A stretch of DNA of 64,000 nt, taken from contig NZ_SUME01000002.1 in assembly GCF_005048855.1 (NCBI RefSeq), positions 351,047 to 415,046 on the forward strand. Direction: 5' to 3'. Source of the stretch: Sphingobacterium olei (lineage in GTDB: Bacteria > Bacteroidota > Bacteroidia > Sphingobacteriales > Sphingobacteriaceae). The notes beneath the pieces were generated by a model. The model did not search any database and was not told the origin of the DNA. It worked only from the letters and a program-made list of their open reading frames with translations. How positions within the stretch are numbered: position 1 is the first letter of the stretch; every line of letters begins with the position of its first letter. Position numbers and translations under genes: made by a program. Shown here piece after piece: positions 1 to 8,244 of this stretch.

Positions 1-490
1 ATACATATCCGTAATCTGAAAGGGTATTACCCACTTTAAAACCTATTAATGACATATGGGTATCAGACACTTCGGAAGTAAGGAACTGACCCATTTTTTG
101 AAAGGCATCGGTACCATAGAAGTCGTCGGCATTGATCACACAAAATGGTTCATGAATAATATCTTTTGCACTCATCACAGCGTGAGCTGTACCCCAGGGC
201 TTTTCGCGTACGATATCTTTGTCTACACCGAATTTACGCAGATCAAAATCTTGGAATGCATAGTCCACCTCTATTTTTCCCTTTAATTTTTCGTCAAATT
301 TGTCGCGCATGGTGGCTTCGAATTCCTTACGGATAATAAAGACTACTTTGCCAAACCCTGCATTTATAGCGTCATAAATAGAATAATCAATAATAGTCTC
401 ACCATGAGGACCAAAACTATCCACTTGTTTTAACGAACCATATCTGCTTGCCATACCCGCAGCGAGTACTAGTAATGTAGGTTTACTCAT
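1..490 (-). CDS. Sugar nucleotidyltransferase family protein (3' part off the window)
   Basis: The gene starts at the ATG read from 490 downward and is still open at position 1, so about 163 N-terminal residues are present. The N-terminus reads MSKPTLLVLAAGMASRYG, followed by K-Q, which is the nucleotide-binding signature (L-A-A-G-x-x-S-R-x-G...K) of the NTP_transferase/MobA-like fold. Near residue 105-115 a W-G-T-A-H-A-V stretch precedes I-N-A-D-D, the usual metal-binding aspartates of sugar-phosphate nucleotidyltransferases. These enzymes activate a sugar-1-phosphate with an NTP in the cytoplasm. The substrate cannot be told from this fragment. The window edge truncates it; there is no sign of a broken gene. 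Confidence 0.85.
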   Translation of the reverse strand, partial: MSKPTLLVLAAGMASRYGSLKQVDSFGPHGETIIDYSIYDAINAGFGKVVFIIRKEFEATMRDKFDEKLKGKIEVDYAFQDFDLRKFGVDKDIVREKPWGTAHAVMSAKDIIHEPFCVINADDFYGTDAFQKMGQFLTSEVSDTHMSLIGFKVGNTLSDYGYV

Positions 491-527
491 ATTAAAATTT
501 CCTTGTTAATTCTTTTCAATAATCTTA

Positions 528-535
528 CAAACATA
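528..535 (-). promoter_or_regulatory. Candidate -7 box for the nucleotidyltransferase gene
   Basis: Reading the minus strand, TATGTTTG fits the Bacteroidota -7 consensus TAnnTTTG and lies 38 bases before the start codon at 490. No clear -33 element is visible. Confidence 0.45.
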
Positions 536-547
536 AAGATTTTGAGA

Positions 548-2095
548 CTATTTCCTTTTAAATATTGAATTTAATATACCGTTAGCAATTTTCCCCAACA
601 ACTTAGCTCCCTCTCGGGCAAGCGTACGACTTGCTTGTGTCTGAGCCGCCTCCAGAGGTGTCTGTCTCCGTGATGTAGAGCTTGTTTTGGATCTTTTTGT
701 TTTAGCGGCCTCTTGCAGGGCTTTTTCTTGCGCAAGTTGTGCTTCTGTTGCAGATTGACGTTCCATGATAATTTCGGAAGCCGTACGCCTTTCTATTCGT
801 TCCTGATATTTCGAATAGTACTCGGAGTTTCTAATGATGTTATCGTACGTCTCAGGATTAGCCGGCCCCATCACACCCCGAGCTGGAACGAGATGTGTGG
901 CGACAACTTCCGTCGGAATTCCTTTATCATTTAACACCGTAACAAGTGCCTGGCCTGTACCTAACGAGGTAAGAATTTTATCTATTTCATAGAATTCGGA
1001 TGTAGGATACGTTCTCACCGTCTTACGGAGGTTTTCAGCATCGTTAGGTGTAAAGGCACGTAGTGCATGTTGGATTCGATTTCCCAACTGCCCTAAAACA
1101 CTCTCCGGAACATCAGTAGCCGCTTGTGTACAAAAGAACACGCCTATTCCTTTGGATCTGATTAGCCTAATGATCTGTTCTACCTGCATTAAAAATGCTT
1201 TAGAAGCACCACTAAAAAGCAAATGCGCTTCATCAAAGAAAAACACCAATTTGGGTTTATCTAAGTCCCCAACCTCTGGCATCTTTTTGAAAAGCTGGGC
1301 CAATAGGCTTAAGAGAAAAGTAGAAAATAACAGGGGTTGATCTTGGATATCGGCTATATTTAGAAGTGTAATCACACCTCTACCATCCACTTTGCCGAAT
1401 AAATCCTGAATATCAAATTCTTTCTCACCAAAAATATGTGCGACGCCCTGCTGTTCAATGGCAACTATTTTTCGCAATATAGCGCCCGAGCTAGCCGTAC
1501 TTATCTTTCCATAATCTGCTTTGATCTCCTCTGCGCCGGCGCCTTCAGATAAATATGATAATAGTTTTTTGAGATCGTCAAGATCGACCAACGGTAATTT
1601 GGTATCACCCGCGTATTTGAATATAGCACTAAGTACACCCGACTGCGTTTCATTAAGATCAAGAATCCTGGCGAGAAGTATTGGTCCAAAATCTTCAACG
1701 GTAATGCGCATAGAAGACCCTAATTTGCCACTGAGCGAAAAAATCTCTATGGGAAACGATGCAGGAACAAAAGGAATGCCAACGAGATTGCCCCGCTCCA
1801 ATAAGGCATCATTCGTATTGCCAGGTTCAGCCAGTCCCGATAAATCGCCCTTGACGTCTAGCATAAATACCGGCACTCCTGTATCCGAAAGCTGTTCCGC
1901 CATCAGCTGTAGCGTACGTGTTTTTCCCGTACCTGTAGCTCCAGCAATAAGCCCATGACGGTTCATCATCTTTAATGCCAAATTCACTTTCGCATCCGTA
2001 ATAACTTCTCCATCTAGTATACCCGATCCCAATTGTATAAACGATCCCTTGGGGTTATAAGAGGTATTAATTTTGTCGATAAACAGCTGATTCAT
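548..2095 (-). CDS. HerA-like ATPase/helicase, DUF853 (YjgR) family
   Basis: This 515-residue protein has a Walker A motif GATGTGKT at residues 52-59 and a Walker B/DEAH stretch (LVFFFDEAH) at about 283-291. Both sit in the arrangement of the FtsK/HerA superfamily, and the length and the G-D-L-S-G-L-A motif near residue 85 match the DUF853 group (E. coli YjgR). Members are cytoplasmic hexameric ATPases of uncertain role, annotated as putative DNA-translocating helicases. The C-terminal 70 residues are rich in Ala, Gln, Lys and Arg, probably a disordered basic tail. No nuclease partner such as NurA is adjacent, so a DNA-repair role is not supported by the neighbourhood. Confidence 0.88.
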   Translation of the reverse strand: MNQLFIDKINTSYNPKGSFIQLGSGILDGEVITDAKVNLALKMMNRHGLIAGATGTGKTRTLQLMAEQLSDTGVPVFMLDVKGDLSGLAEPGNTNDALLERGNLVGIPFVPASFPIEIFSLSGKLGSSMRITVEDFGPILLARILDLNETQSGVLSAIFKYAGDTKLPLVDLDDLKKLLSYLSEGAGAEEIKADYGKISTASSGAILRKIVAIEQQGVAHIFGEKEFDIQDLFGKVDGRGVITLLNIADIQDQPLLFSTFLLSLLAQLFKKMPEVGDLDKPKLVFFFDEAHLLFSGASKAFLMQVEQIIRLIRSKGIGVFFCTQAATDVPESVLGQLGNRIQHALRAFTPNDAENLRKTVRTYPTSEFYEIDKILTSLGTGQALVTVLNDKGIPTEVVATHLVPARGVMGPANPETYDNIIRNSEYYSKYQERIERRTASEIIMERQSATEAQLAQEKALQEAAKTKRSKTSSTSRRQTPLEAAQTQASRTLAREGAKLLGKIANGILNSIFKRK

Positions 2096-2107
2096 AATAT
2101 AATTAGT

Positions 2108-2138
2108 AAAATTTACGTTCTTAAAAATTTAACACAAA
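2108..2138 (-). promoter_or_regulatory. Promoter of the DUF853 gene
   Basis: On the minus strand TTTG (2138-2135) is followed after exactly 19 bases by TAAATTTT (2115-2108), close to the Bacteroidota consensus TTTG-N19-TAnnTTTG. It ends 13 bases before the start codon at 2095. Confidence 0.55.
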
Positions 2139-2329
2139 TACCTATTGAACGGAAAACTTCAATATATAATTTCGCAAAAAACCAAAGTTTCAGCTATCGA
2201 ATTTATAAATATTTGAAGAGATTATTGCAATATTTAACAAAGCAAGGTTTTCTATATTAACAAATCGTTAATTTATACAGATTTTATAAGAAGTTTTGTA
2301 ATATTTATACCATATGATTAAAAAAAACC

Positions 2330-2359
2330 TTGTTTTTTTAAGGAATAATTCTATTTTTG
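2330..2359 (+). promoter_or_regulatory. Promoter of the small protein-SulP-carbonic anhydrase set
   Basis: TTG at 2330-2332 and TATTTTTG at 2352-2359 are separated by 19 bases and match the Bacteroidota promoter consensus. The first coding start (2384) is 25 bases downstream. Confidence 0.6.
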
Positions 2360-2383
2360 TGAAAGTCAATATAATCAAGATAG

Positions 2384-2728
2384 ATGTATAGTAAGGCATA
2401 TAGGATATTATCAGCAAAGATTTGTTTCTTTATCTTCTTCACGAAGATGCTGATTTCTGCTACGCCGATTTTTATTGACAACGTTGACCAAGGAACGATC
2501 CTTCAGGTAGTCATGCAATTGGAAATTGAGAGTGCAAAAAACAACAGCAACTCCAATAGTGAAGATCTCCATGAACACGGCGTGAAAGTATTCAAACCAG
2601 ATGCAATCGATTTCTTGGCTTTCAATCCTACTATTGAAAGTAACAGTAAGAGTCTAACTTATCTCCGTAACGAGCGAAGTATTATCTCTTATCATCCTTC
2701 GGTCCCAACACCGCCTCCTAACTGCTAA
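2384..2728 (+). CDS. Small hypothetical protein with signal-like N-terminus
   Basis: This 114-residue protein begins with a basic segment and a hydrophobic stretch (about residues 8-28) that could be a signal peptide or membrane anchor. An Asn/Ser-rich middle and a Pro-rich C-terminal tail ending VPTPPPNC follow. It is preceded by a good promoter and followed after about 100 bases by the SulP transporter gene on the same strand. I do not recognise a characterised family. The position suggests co-expression with the bicarbonate/sulphate transport genes, but that is inference. The stop is followed by the AT-rich SulP leader. Confidence 0.55.
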   Translation: MYSKAYRILSAKICFFIFFTKMLISATPIFIDNVDQGTILQVVMQLEIESAKNNSNSNSEDLHEHGVKVFKPDAIDFLAFNPTIESNSKSLTYLRNERSIISYHPSVPTPPPNC

Positions 2729-2829
2729 ATTCTTGCTTCGTATTTGATGATCTGTTTGCGCTAATAACTTAGCGAAACTAATCTGTTGTGATTTATTCAA
2801 TAAATTTTAAAAATAATTTTATAAAAATT

Positions 2830-4404
2830 ATGTTAGGAACTCGTATGTCTGCTTTTCTAAAATTATCGAAAAGAGACTTAAAATATGACTTACCAGCGAG
2901 TATTGTTGTATTCCTGGTAGCTTTACCCCTATGTTTGGGTATTGCAATGGCATCCGGTGCGCCATTATTTGCCGGAGTATTAACAGGGGTTATTGGGGGG
3001 ATTGTGGTAGCGTCTATCTCGGGTTCCCCACTTAGTGTAAGCGGACCAGCCGCCGGATTAACTGTTATCGTATTAGGTGCCATCCAAGATCTAGGTGCAT
3101 ATGAAACTTTCTTATTGGCTGTATTGATTGCTGGAGCTGTTCAACTGGTATTGGGCATTTTGAAAGCTGGAATGATAGGGAACTATTTTCCCTCAGCCGT
3201 AATATTGGGAATGCTTGCTGCAATTGGTATCACCATCATACTAAAACAATTGCCTTTGGCAGTAGGATTATCTGAATCTCACGCTTTTGAATTGGATAAT
3301 GGAGGCGGCATCTCTGCTTTCACGGATACTATCTTTTCAGCAGTAAATTGGGGAGCCGCTATAATCTGTTTTTTATCGCTAGCAATTCTCATATACTGGC
3401 CAAAGATAAAAACGGTAAATAAGGTTCCAGCTCCTTTGGTTGTCGTTCTTGTCGGAGTCGGACTAAGCATAGCATTCGCAGGCAGTTCTTGGGGGTTAAA
3501 TCCAAATCATTTTGTATCCATTCCTGTGGTTTCCTCATTTACCGAATTTACTGGATTATTTATTTTTCCTGATTTCACGCAGATCTTAAATAAAGATGTT
3601 TGGATAGTGGCTGTCACCATCGCAATCATAGCCAGTTTGGAAACACTCCTGAGTATAGAAGCAGTAGACAAACTTGACCCCTTCAAACGCAATTCTCCTA
3701 CTAATAGAGAATTAGTAGCACAAGGTATAGGCAACATGACAAGTGGTCTATTGGGTGGTTTGCCGATGACCTCCGTAATCGTTCGCTCATCGGCAAATGC
3801 AAATGCCGGAGGTAGAACTCGTCAGTCGGCCATCTTTCATGGTATTTGGTTGCTAGCAGCCTTGGTTGCTATTCCTTCTCTTATCAACTTAATCCCACTA
3901 TCCTGTTTAGCTGCCATTTTATTGCACACAGGGTATAAACTAGCTAACCCTGCGCTTTTCAAAAAAATATACCATAAGGGCCTAGATCAGTTTATTCCTT
4001 TCGCGGTCACCGTAGTTGCAATTGTTGCAACGGATTTATTAATGGGAGTTGGAATAGGAATTGTTGTAGCAACATTCTATATTTTACGTGCCAATATGCA
4101 AAATGCATACAAGTTTAATATTGAAGAAACTGATTTCAAAAACGAGGCTACGTTGACATTAGCAGAGGAAGTTTCGTTCCTTAATAAAGTGCCGATTCAA
4201 CAAAAACTATACAATCTTCCAAAATCGGTAAACCGCGTGGTGATCGACGGACATAATAGTAAATTTATAGATAAAGATGTTATTGAAGTGATCAAAGATT
4301 TTGAACAAAATGCCTTGAGCAAAGGACTCGAAATCGAACTAAATGATGTAAACTATAAAAAAAAAACATACCGGAAGAAACAAAAACTTCAGAAAGTAAT
4401 TTAA
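2830..4404 (+). CDS. SulP family anion permease
   Basis: The protein has about 10-12 hydrophobic segments. Near residue 20 it carries the SulP signature region (D-L-P-A-S-I-V-V-F-L-V-A-L-P-L-C-L-G-I-A), and later G-G-L-P-M-T-S-V-I-V-R-S-S-A-N. SulP proteins carry bicarbonate, sulphate or related anions across the inner membrane. The C-terminal roughly 80 residues (ending in a Lys-rich tail) resemble a short STAS-like domain. A beta-carbonic anhydrase follows directly, which favours bicarbonate as substrate, as in BicA-type systems. An upstream GTG at 2788 is in frame, but its extra residues are Asn/Phe/Ile-rich and unlike the family start. ATG at 2830 or 2845 is more likely. Confidence 0.9.
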   Translation: MLGTRMSAFLKLSKRDLKYDLPASIVVFLVALPLCLGIAMASGAPLFAGVLTGVIGGIVVASISGSPLSVSGPAAGLTVIVLGAIQDLGAYETFLLAVLIAGAVQLVLGILKAGMIGNYFPSAVILGMLAAIGITIILKQLPLAVGLSESHAFELDNGGGISAFTDTIFSAVNWGAAIICFLSLAILIYWPKIKTVNKVPAPLVVVLVGVGLSIAFAGSSWGLNPNHFVSIPVVSSFTEFTGLFIFPDFTQILNKDVWIVAVTIAIIASLETLLSIEAVDKLDPFKRNSPTNRELVAQGIGNMTSGLLGGLPMTSVIVRSSANANAGGRTRQSAIFHGIWLLAALVAIPSLINLIPLSCLAAILLHTGYKLANPALFKKIYHKGLDQFIPFAVTVVAIVATDLLMGVGIGIVVATFYILRANMQNAYKFNIEETDFKNEATLTLAEEVSFLNKVPIQQKLYNLPKSVNRVVIDGHNSKFIDKDVIEVIKDFEQNALSKGLEIELNDVNYKKKTYRKKQKLQKVI

Positions 4405-4466
4405 AAAACTAAACTAAATGCTGTATATTGAATAGCATTTACCGATGCTATTCTAAATTTAAGAAT

Positions 4467-5114
4467 ATGGGAAATAACGAATTAGAATTAGGATTTAAAA
4501 AAATTTTAGACGGAAACAAAGACTGGGTTAATTTTGTAAGTGGAGACACAACCGGTCGTTTTCAACAACTAGCAAAAGGCCAAAGCCCAGAGATATTATG
4601 GATTGGGTGCGCAGACAGCCGCGTACCAGCGAATGAGGTGACCGGTAAAAAACCCGGAGAAGTGTTTGTACATCGCAACATCGCAAACTTGTGCGTTCAC
4701 TCGGACATGAGCATGCTATCCGTTCTCGATTATGCAGTTAATGTATTGAAAGTAAAACATGTGATCGTCGCTGGTCATTACGGATGTGGTGGCGTTGCGG
4801 CTTCCTTAAGCCGTAAGCAGTTTGGTATTATCGATAACTGGCTGTGCCATATCAAAGATGTATATAGACTTCATGCAGCAGAAGTTGATGCAATTGAAGA
4901 CCCAGAAGAGAAAACAAACAGGTTGGTCGAATTAAATGTAAAAGAGCAAGTATTTAATCTATGTACAACATCTATTGTGCAGAATGCGTGGAAAGATCGT
5001 GAAGATCTGGCTGTACATGGAATGGTCGTTAACATCGGAACGGGTGAATTAATTGATTTGGATTCTACATTTACAAGTAATGAAGATCTAGGAGATGTCT
5101 TCGCTTATAAATAG
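4467..5114 (+). CDS. Beta-class carbonic anhydrase
   Basis: It interconverts CO2 and bicarbonate in the cytoplasm. Counting from the ATG at 4467 (215 residues), the zinc ligands are visible as Cys48, His104 and Cys107, with the Asp50-Arg52 dyad in C-A-D-S-R and the H-Y-G-C-G-G motif. An in-frame TTG at 4428 would add 13 residues that do not look like the family, so the ATG is preferred. The gene lies about 60 bases after the SulP gene and ends in a strong terminator. The pair probably works as a bicarbonate uptake and interconversion unit; this is inferred from adjacency. Confidence 0.93.
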   Translation: MGNNELELGFKKILDGNKDWVNFVSGDTTGRFQQLAKGQSPEILWIGCADSRVPANEVTGKKPGEVFVHRNIANLCVHSDMSMLSVLDYAVNVLKVKHVIVAGHYGCGGVAASLSRKQFGIIDNWLCHIKDVYRLHAAEVDAIEDPEEKTNRLVELNVKEQVFNLCTTSIVQNAWKDREDLAVHGMVVNIGTGELIDLDSTFTSNEDLGDVFAYK

Positions 5115-5127
5115 GATCCGACAAAAA

Positions 5128-5160
5128 ACTCCGACAAAAAACTTGTCGGAGTTTTTTTTT
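5128..5160 (+). terminator. Rho-independent terminator after carbonic anhydrase
   Basis: A perfect 10-bp stem (5128-5137 with 5143-5152) closes a 5-base loop and is followed by an uninterrupted T tract to 5160. It also lies just beyond the 3' end of the convergent gene at 5170. Confidence 0.85.
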
Positions 5161-5169
5161 GCTTAGATT

Positions 5170-6441
5170 CTATCTTAAAATAGTTCCTTGAACGGTAACG
5201 CCCTTGACATACGGATCGGCGTATTTGCCAACGATTACGGCAAACTCTTCCCGGCTTACTATCCTATTCTCATCAAATTCACCGGAAAACTTTAATTTGT
5301 TAGACCAATCCTTTTGGACTTGTGCATCCATTTCTGTCCCTCTGAAGCTCACAAACCTGACCAAGCTTAAAAGATCCTTCCAAGTTAGATACACACCGTC
5401 ATTATCCATGAACCACAACTGGCTCCTGGAATGTAATTGATTGAATATGGGTTTAATTTCTTCAAATCTTACGCTATCTTTGGAATCAAAAACGTAGCTA
5501 CCTTCTTTTTTCCTTCCAGTCAAGAGACCGGCGAGATACATTTTTTCAATTGCACGGTAATGAACATGAGACGTCGGGATGTCATGAAGAGGCAACAGCC
5601 TCGCTCCATATGTAATCAATTCGGTTTGTAACTTCCGTACGTCAATCTTCTCTGTTGTAGTTTTGAAAAACGCGCAATATGCCGCCGTCGCTCCCATAGC
5701 TTGACCAAGTTGCGCACGCAGAGGAATGCTTTCTGCATTTCGGGCAACCTGAATCAGATATTGTGTCGAAAACAGGTTCTGATTTGATTGGCTCAGTATA
5801 TTATTCAAAACATAGGAATACACAACACTGTCTACTTCACCTACGGCAACCGTAGTACGTGATAGATCCAGCGAATGAGCATCTGCACGGGATATTCTTC
5901 CGGGTTTATAATAACCTTCCATACCATTCACCAATGATCGTAATTTCCCTTCTTCCGTGGCGTCAATGATAGCACGTATGGTATATTTCTGCTTGTTTGA
6001 TAAGGTTACTTCCCAATCTTTTTTCCTTCGCAACACGGATTGCACCGACAAAGCCTTCATTACGGTGAGATTGGGCTGCGTAGAAATGATCTTTTCCAAC
6101 GCATTCATTGCTAGTCGTGGGTTGATATCACGCTTTACCATCTGTCCTATAGAATCGTTGACGTATTTACTCATTGCTATTTTCATCAACATATCCATCC
6201 AAATACCTCCATCTAAATTAGCATTAGATAAAATGTTAGTGTCTCCTATAGTAAGTGATGGCACCATTTGCTCCTGCTCCAATACCCAAAGTGTGGGAAC
6301 GCTGGATTGTGCACTTTGTACAGCAGCCGTAAAGGCTTCTATATCCGAACCATACACCAGTAAGGTTGGTTTAGCTTTTTTTTGTGCCATTAATAGTGCG
6401 GGACTGATAAGGAATATAAAAATATAAAGACGAAATTTCAT
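5170..6441 (-). CDS. Secreted FAD-dependent oxidoreductase-like protein with degenerate nucleotide-binding motif
   Basis: This 423-residue protein starts with a signal peptide (MKFRLYIFIFLISPALLMAQ, cleavage after Ala-Gln expected). The mature part opens with a beta-strand/helix unit, L-L-V-Y-G-S-D-I-E-A-F-T-A-A-V-Q-S-A, at the place where FAD_oxidored proteins (PF12831 type) carry G-x-G-x-x-G. Further family-like stretches are I-I-D-A-T-E-E-G near residue 165 and M-Y-L-A-G near 305. The dinucleotide glycines are not conserved, so FAD binding is doubtful. The final 100 residues contain an F-D-E-N-R-I-V-S-R-E-E-F segment of the kind seen in SLH-like or calcium-binding tails. The function is unknown; it probably acts in the periplasm or at the cell surface. 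Confidence 0.55.
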   Translation of the reverse strand: MKFRLYIFIFLISPALLMAQKKAKPTLLVYGSDIEAFTAAVQSAQSSVPTLWVLEQEQMVPSLTIGDTNILSNANLDGGIWMDMLMKIAMSKYVNDSIGQMVKRDINPRLAMNALEKIISTQPNLTVMKALSVQSVLRRKKDWEVTLSNKQKYTIRAIIDATEEGKLRSLVNGMEGYYKPGRISRADAHSLDLSRTTVAVGEVDSVVYSYVLNNILSQSNQNLFSTQYLIQVARNAESIPLRAQLGQAMGATAAYCAFFKTTTEKIDVRKLQTELITYGARLLPLHDIPTSHVHYRAIEKMYLAGLLTGRKKEGSYVFDSKDSVRFEEIKPIFNQLHSRSQLWFMDNDGVYLTWKDLLSLVRFVSFRGTEMDAQVQKDWSNKLKFSGEFDENRIVSREEFAVIVGKYADPYVKGVTVQGTILR

Positions 6442-6502
6442 TTGTGTGATATTTATTCCGAAAATACATAAAATTAATTTATAACATAAATGGAAACTTT
6501 CC

Positions 6503-6533
6503 TTGTGAAAAAAAGGAAAGTTATCTAAGTTTG
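6503..6533 (+). promoter_or_regulatory. glnS promoter, predicted leaderless start
   Basis: TTG at 6503-6505 and TAAGTTTG at 6526-6533 lie 20 bases apart. The -7 box ends only 4 bases before the ATG at 6538, so transcription should begin at or within a base or two of the start codon. The same TTGTGAA ... TTATCTAAGTTTG sequence recurs at four other promoters in this window. A perfect 10-bp inverted repeat (6495-6504 with 6513-6522) overlaps the -33 region. Confidence 0.7.
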
Positions 6534-6537
6534 CTAC

Positions 6538-8208
6538 ATGATAGAAGAAGAAAAATCATTAAATTTTATCGAAGAAATTATTGAAGAAGATCTTCGTAAA
6601 GGAACGCACGACGGAAGAGTCCTGACGCGTTTCCCTCCCGAACCTAATGGTTATCTTCATATTGGACATGCCAAATCAATTTGCTTGAATTTTGGCTTAG
6701 GGCAAAAATATAATGGATTGACGAACTTACGCTTCGACGACACTAATCCTGTTACAGAGGATGCCGAGTATGTCGAAAGTATTAAACGTGACATCCAATG
6801 GCTTGGATTCCAATGGGCACAAGAACTATACACGTCTGATTATTTCGACACATTGTACCAATATGCTGTAGACTTAATCAAAAAAGGATTAGCCTACGTA
6901 GACGACAGCACGGCGGAGGAAATCGCAGCTTCAAAAGGCACCCCTACGGAACCGGGCATGCCAACCCCATACCGTAGTCGTTCCGTTGAAGACAACTTAA
7001 GGCTCTTTCAACAAATGCGCGAGGGTAAATATAAGGACGGAGAAAAGGTATTACGTGCGAAAATAGATCTGGCCAACCCCAATATGCACCTTCGCGATCC
7101 ATTATTGTACCGTATCAGACACGTGTATCATCACCGTACTGGGGATAAATGGTGTATTTATCCGATGTATGACTTTGCACACGGACAATCGGATTCGATA
7201 GAAAAAATTACGCATTCTATATGTACGCTGGAGTTCATCCCACATCGTCCATTATACGATTGGTGTATTGAGAAGTTAGAAATTTTCCCGTCTAAACAAT
7301 ATGAGTTTGCCCGTCTCAACATGACATACACGGTTATGAGCAAGCGTAAATTGCTACAATTGGTAAACGAAAAATTTGTTGAAAGCTGGGATGATCCTCG
7401 CATGCCTACAATTTCAGGATTACGCCGAAGAGGGTATACAGCAGCAAGTATTCGCAACTTCTGTGATAAAATCGGTGTTCAGAAGCGTGAAAATATGATC
7501 GACGTCAGTCTGCTGGAATTCTGTATCCGTGAAGATTTAAACAAAACGGCATGGCGTCGCATGGCTGTATTGGATCCCATCAAATTGGTGATCACAAATT
7601 ATCCAGAAGGTCAGGTAGAAGAATTGACTGGTGAAAACAATCCAGAAGCAGAAGGAGGAGAAGGATCTCGTCGTATCCCTTTCACGAACCAATTATGGAT
7701 TGAGCGTGATGATTTCATGGAAGAACCGCCAAAGAAATTCTTTCGTCTGGGAGTCGGTTTATCCGTGAGGTTAAAACATGCCTATATCGTAGAATGCCAT
7801 GATTTTGTGAAAGATGCCGATGGAAAGGTTATCGAAGTACACTGTAACTACATCCCGACCTCCAAATCGGGTGAGGATACCTCAGGACTAAAAGTAAAAG
7901 GAACGATCCACTGGATATCGGCACCTCATGCTAAAGAGGCTGAGGTACGCCTTTATGATCGCTTATTCCATGATGAAAATCCGGCTGCTGCAGATGATTT
8001 CAAATCTTCTATTAATCCAGACAGCTTACAAATCATTAACAAAGCTTATATTGAACCTGATCTAGCTAGAGCACAGGCAGGTAAAGGTTATCAATTTATC
8101 CGTTTAGGATACTTTACACTAGATACCAAATCTTCTCCAGATCATTTAGTTTTTAACCGCACGGTAACGCTAAAAGATTCCTGGGCAAAAGAAATCAAAA
8201 AAAGATAA
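6538..8208 (+). CDS. glnS: Glutaminyl-tRNA synthetase
   Basis: It charges tRNA-Gln with glutamine in the cytoplasm. The class I signatures are clear: [12 protein letters not shown] at residues 33-44 (HIGH box) and VMSKRK at about 266-271 (KMSKS equivalent). The length (556) and the C-terminal anticodon-binding beta-barrels match the family. The start ATG sits directly behind a -7 promoter box, which fixes the start and implies little or no 5' UTR. The gene is monocistronic, ending at a bidirectional hairpin before the convergent DUF2723 gene. Confidence 0.97.
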   Translation: MIEEEKSLNFIEEIIEEDLRKGTHDGRVLTRFPPEPNGYLHIGHAKSICLNFGLGQKYNGLTNLRFDDTNPVTEDAEYVESIKRDIQWLGFQWAQELYTSDYFDTLYQYAVDLIKKGLAYVDDSTAEEIAASKGTPTEPGMPTPYRSRSVEDNLRLFQQMREGKYKDGEKVLRAKIDLANPNMHLRDPLLYRIRHVYHHRTGDKWCIYPMYDFAHGQSDSIEKITHSICTLEFIPHRPLYDWCIEKLEIFPSKQYEFARLNMTYTVMSKRKLLQLVNEKFVESWDDPRMPTISGLRRRGYTAASIRNFCDKIGVQKRENMIDVSLLEFCIREDLNKTAWRRMAVLDPIKLVITNYPEGQVEELTGENNPEAEGGEGSRRIPFTNQLWIERDDFMEEPPKKFFRLGVGLSVRLKHAYIVECHDFVKDADGKVIEVHCNYIPTSKSGEDTSGLKVKGTIHWISAPHAKEAEVRLYDRLFHDENPAAADDFKSSINPDSLQIINKAYIEPDLARAQAGKGYQFIRLGYFTLDTKSSPDHLVFNRTVTLKDSWAKEIKKR

Positions 8209-8210
8209 TA

Positions 8211-8240
8211 TAAATAAGGAGGCCAATACCTCCTTATTTA
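8211..8240. terminator. Bidirectional terminator between glnS and DUF2723 gene
   Basis: A perfect 12-bp stem (8211-8222 with 8229-8240) with a 6-base loop lies between two convergent genes. The outer pairs are A/T-rich, giving a T-rich 3' side on both strands. Confidence 0.75.
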
Positions 8241-8244
8241 CCTT

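Noticed and set aside
1521..1958. 145-codon open frame on the plus strand inside the DUF853 gene
   Set aside because: It is antisense to a well-supported ATPase gene, has a Ser/Pro-rich composition typical of antisense frames and no motif or promoter.
5957..6427. 156-codon plus-strand frame opposite the oxidoreductase-like gene
   Set aside because: Antisense shadow; the minus-strand frame has a signal peptide and a coherent protein, this one does not.
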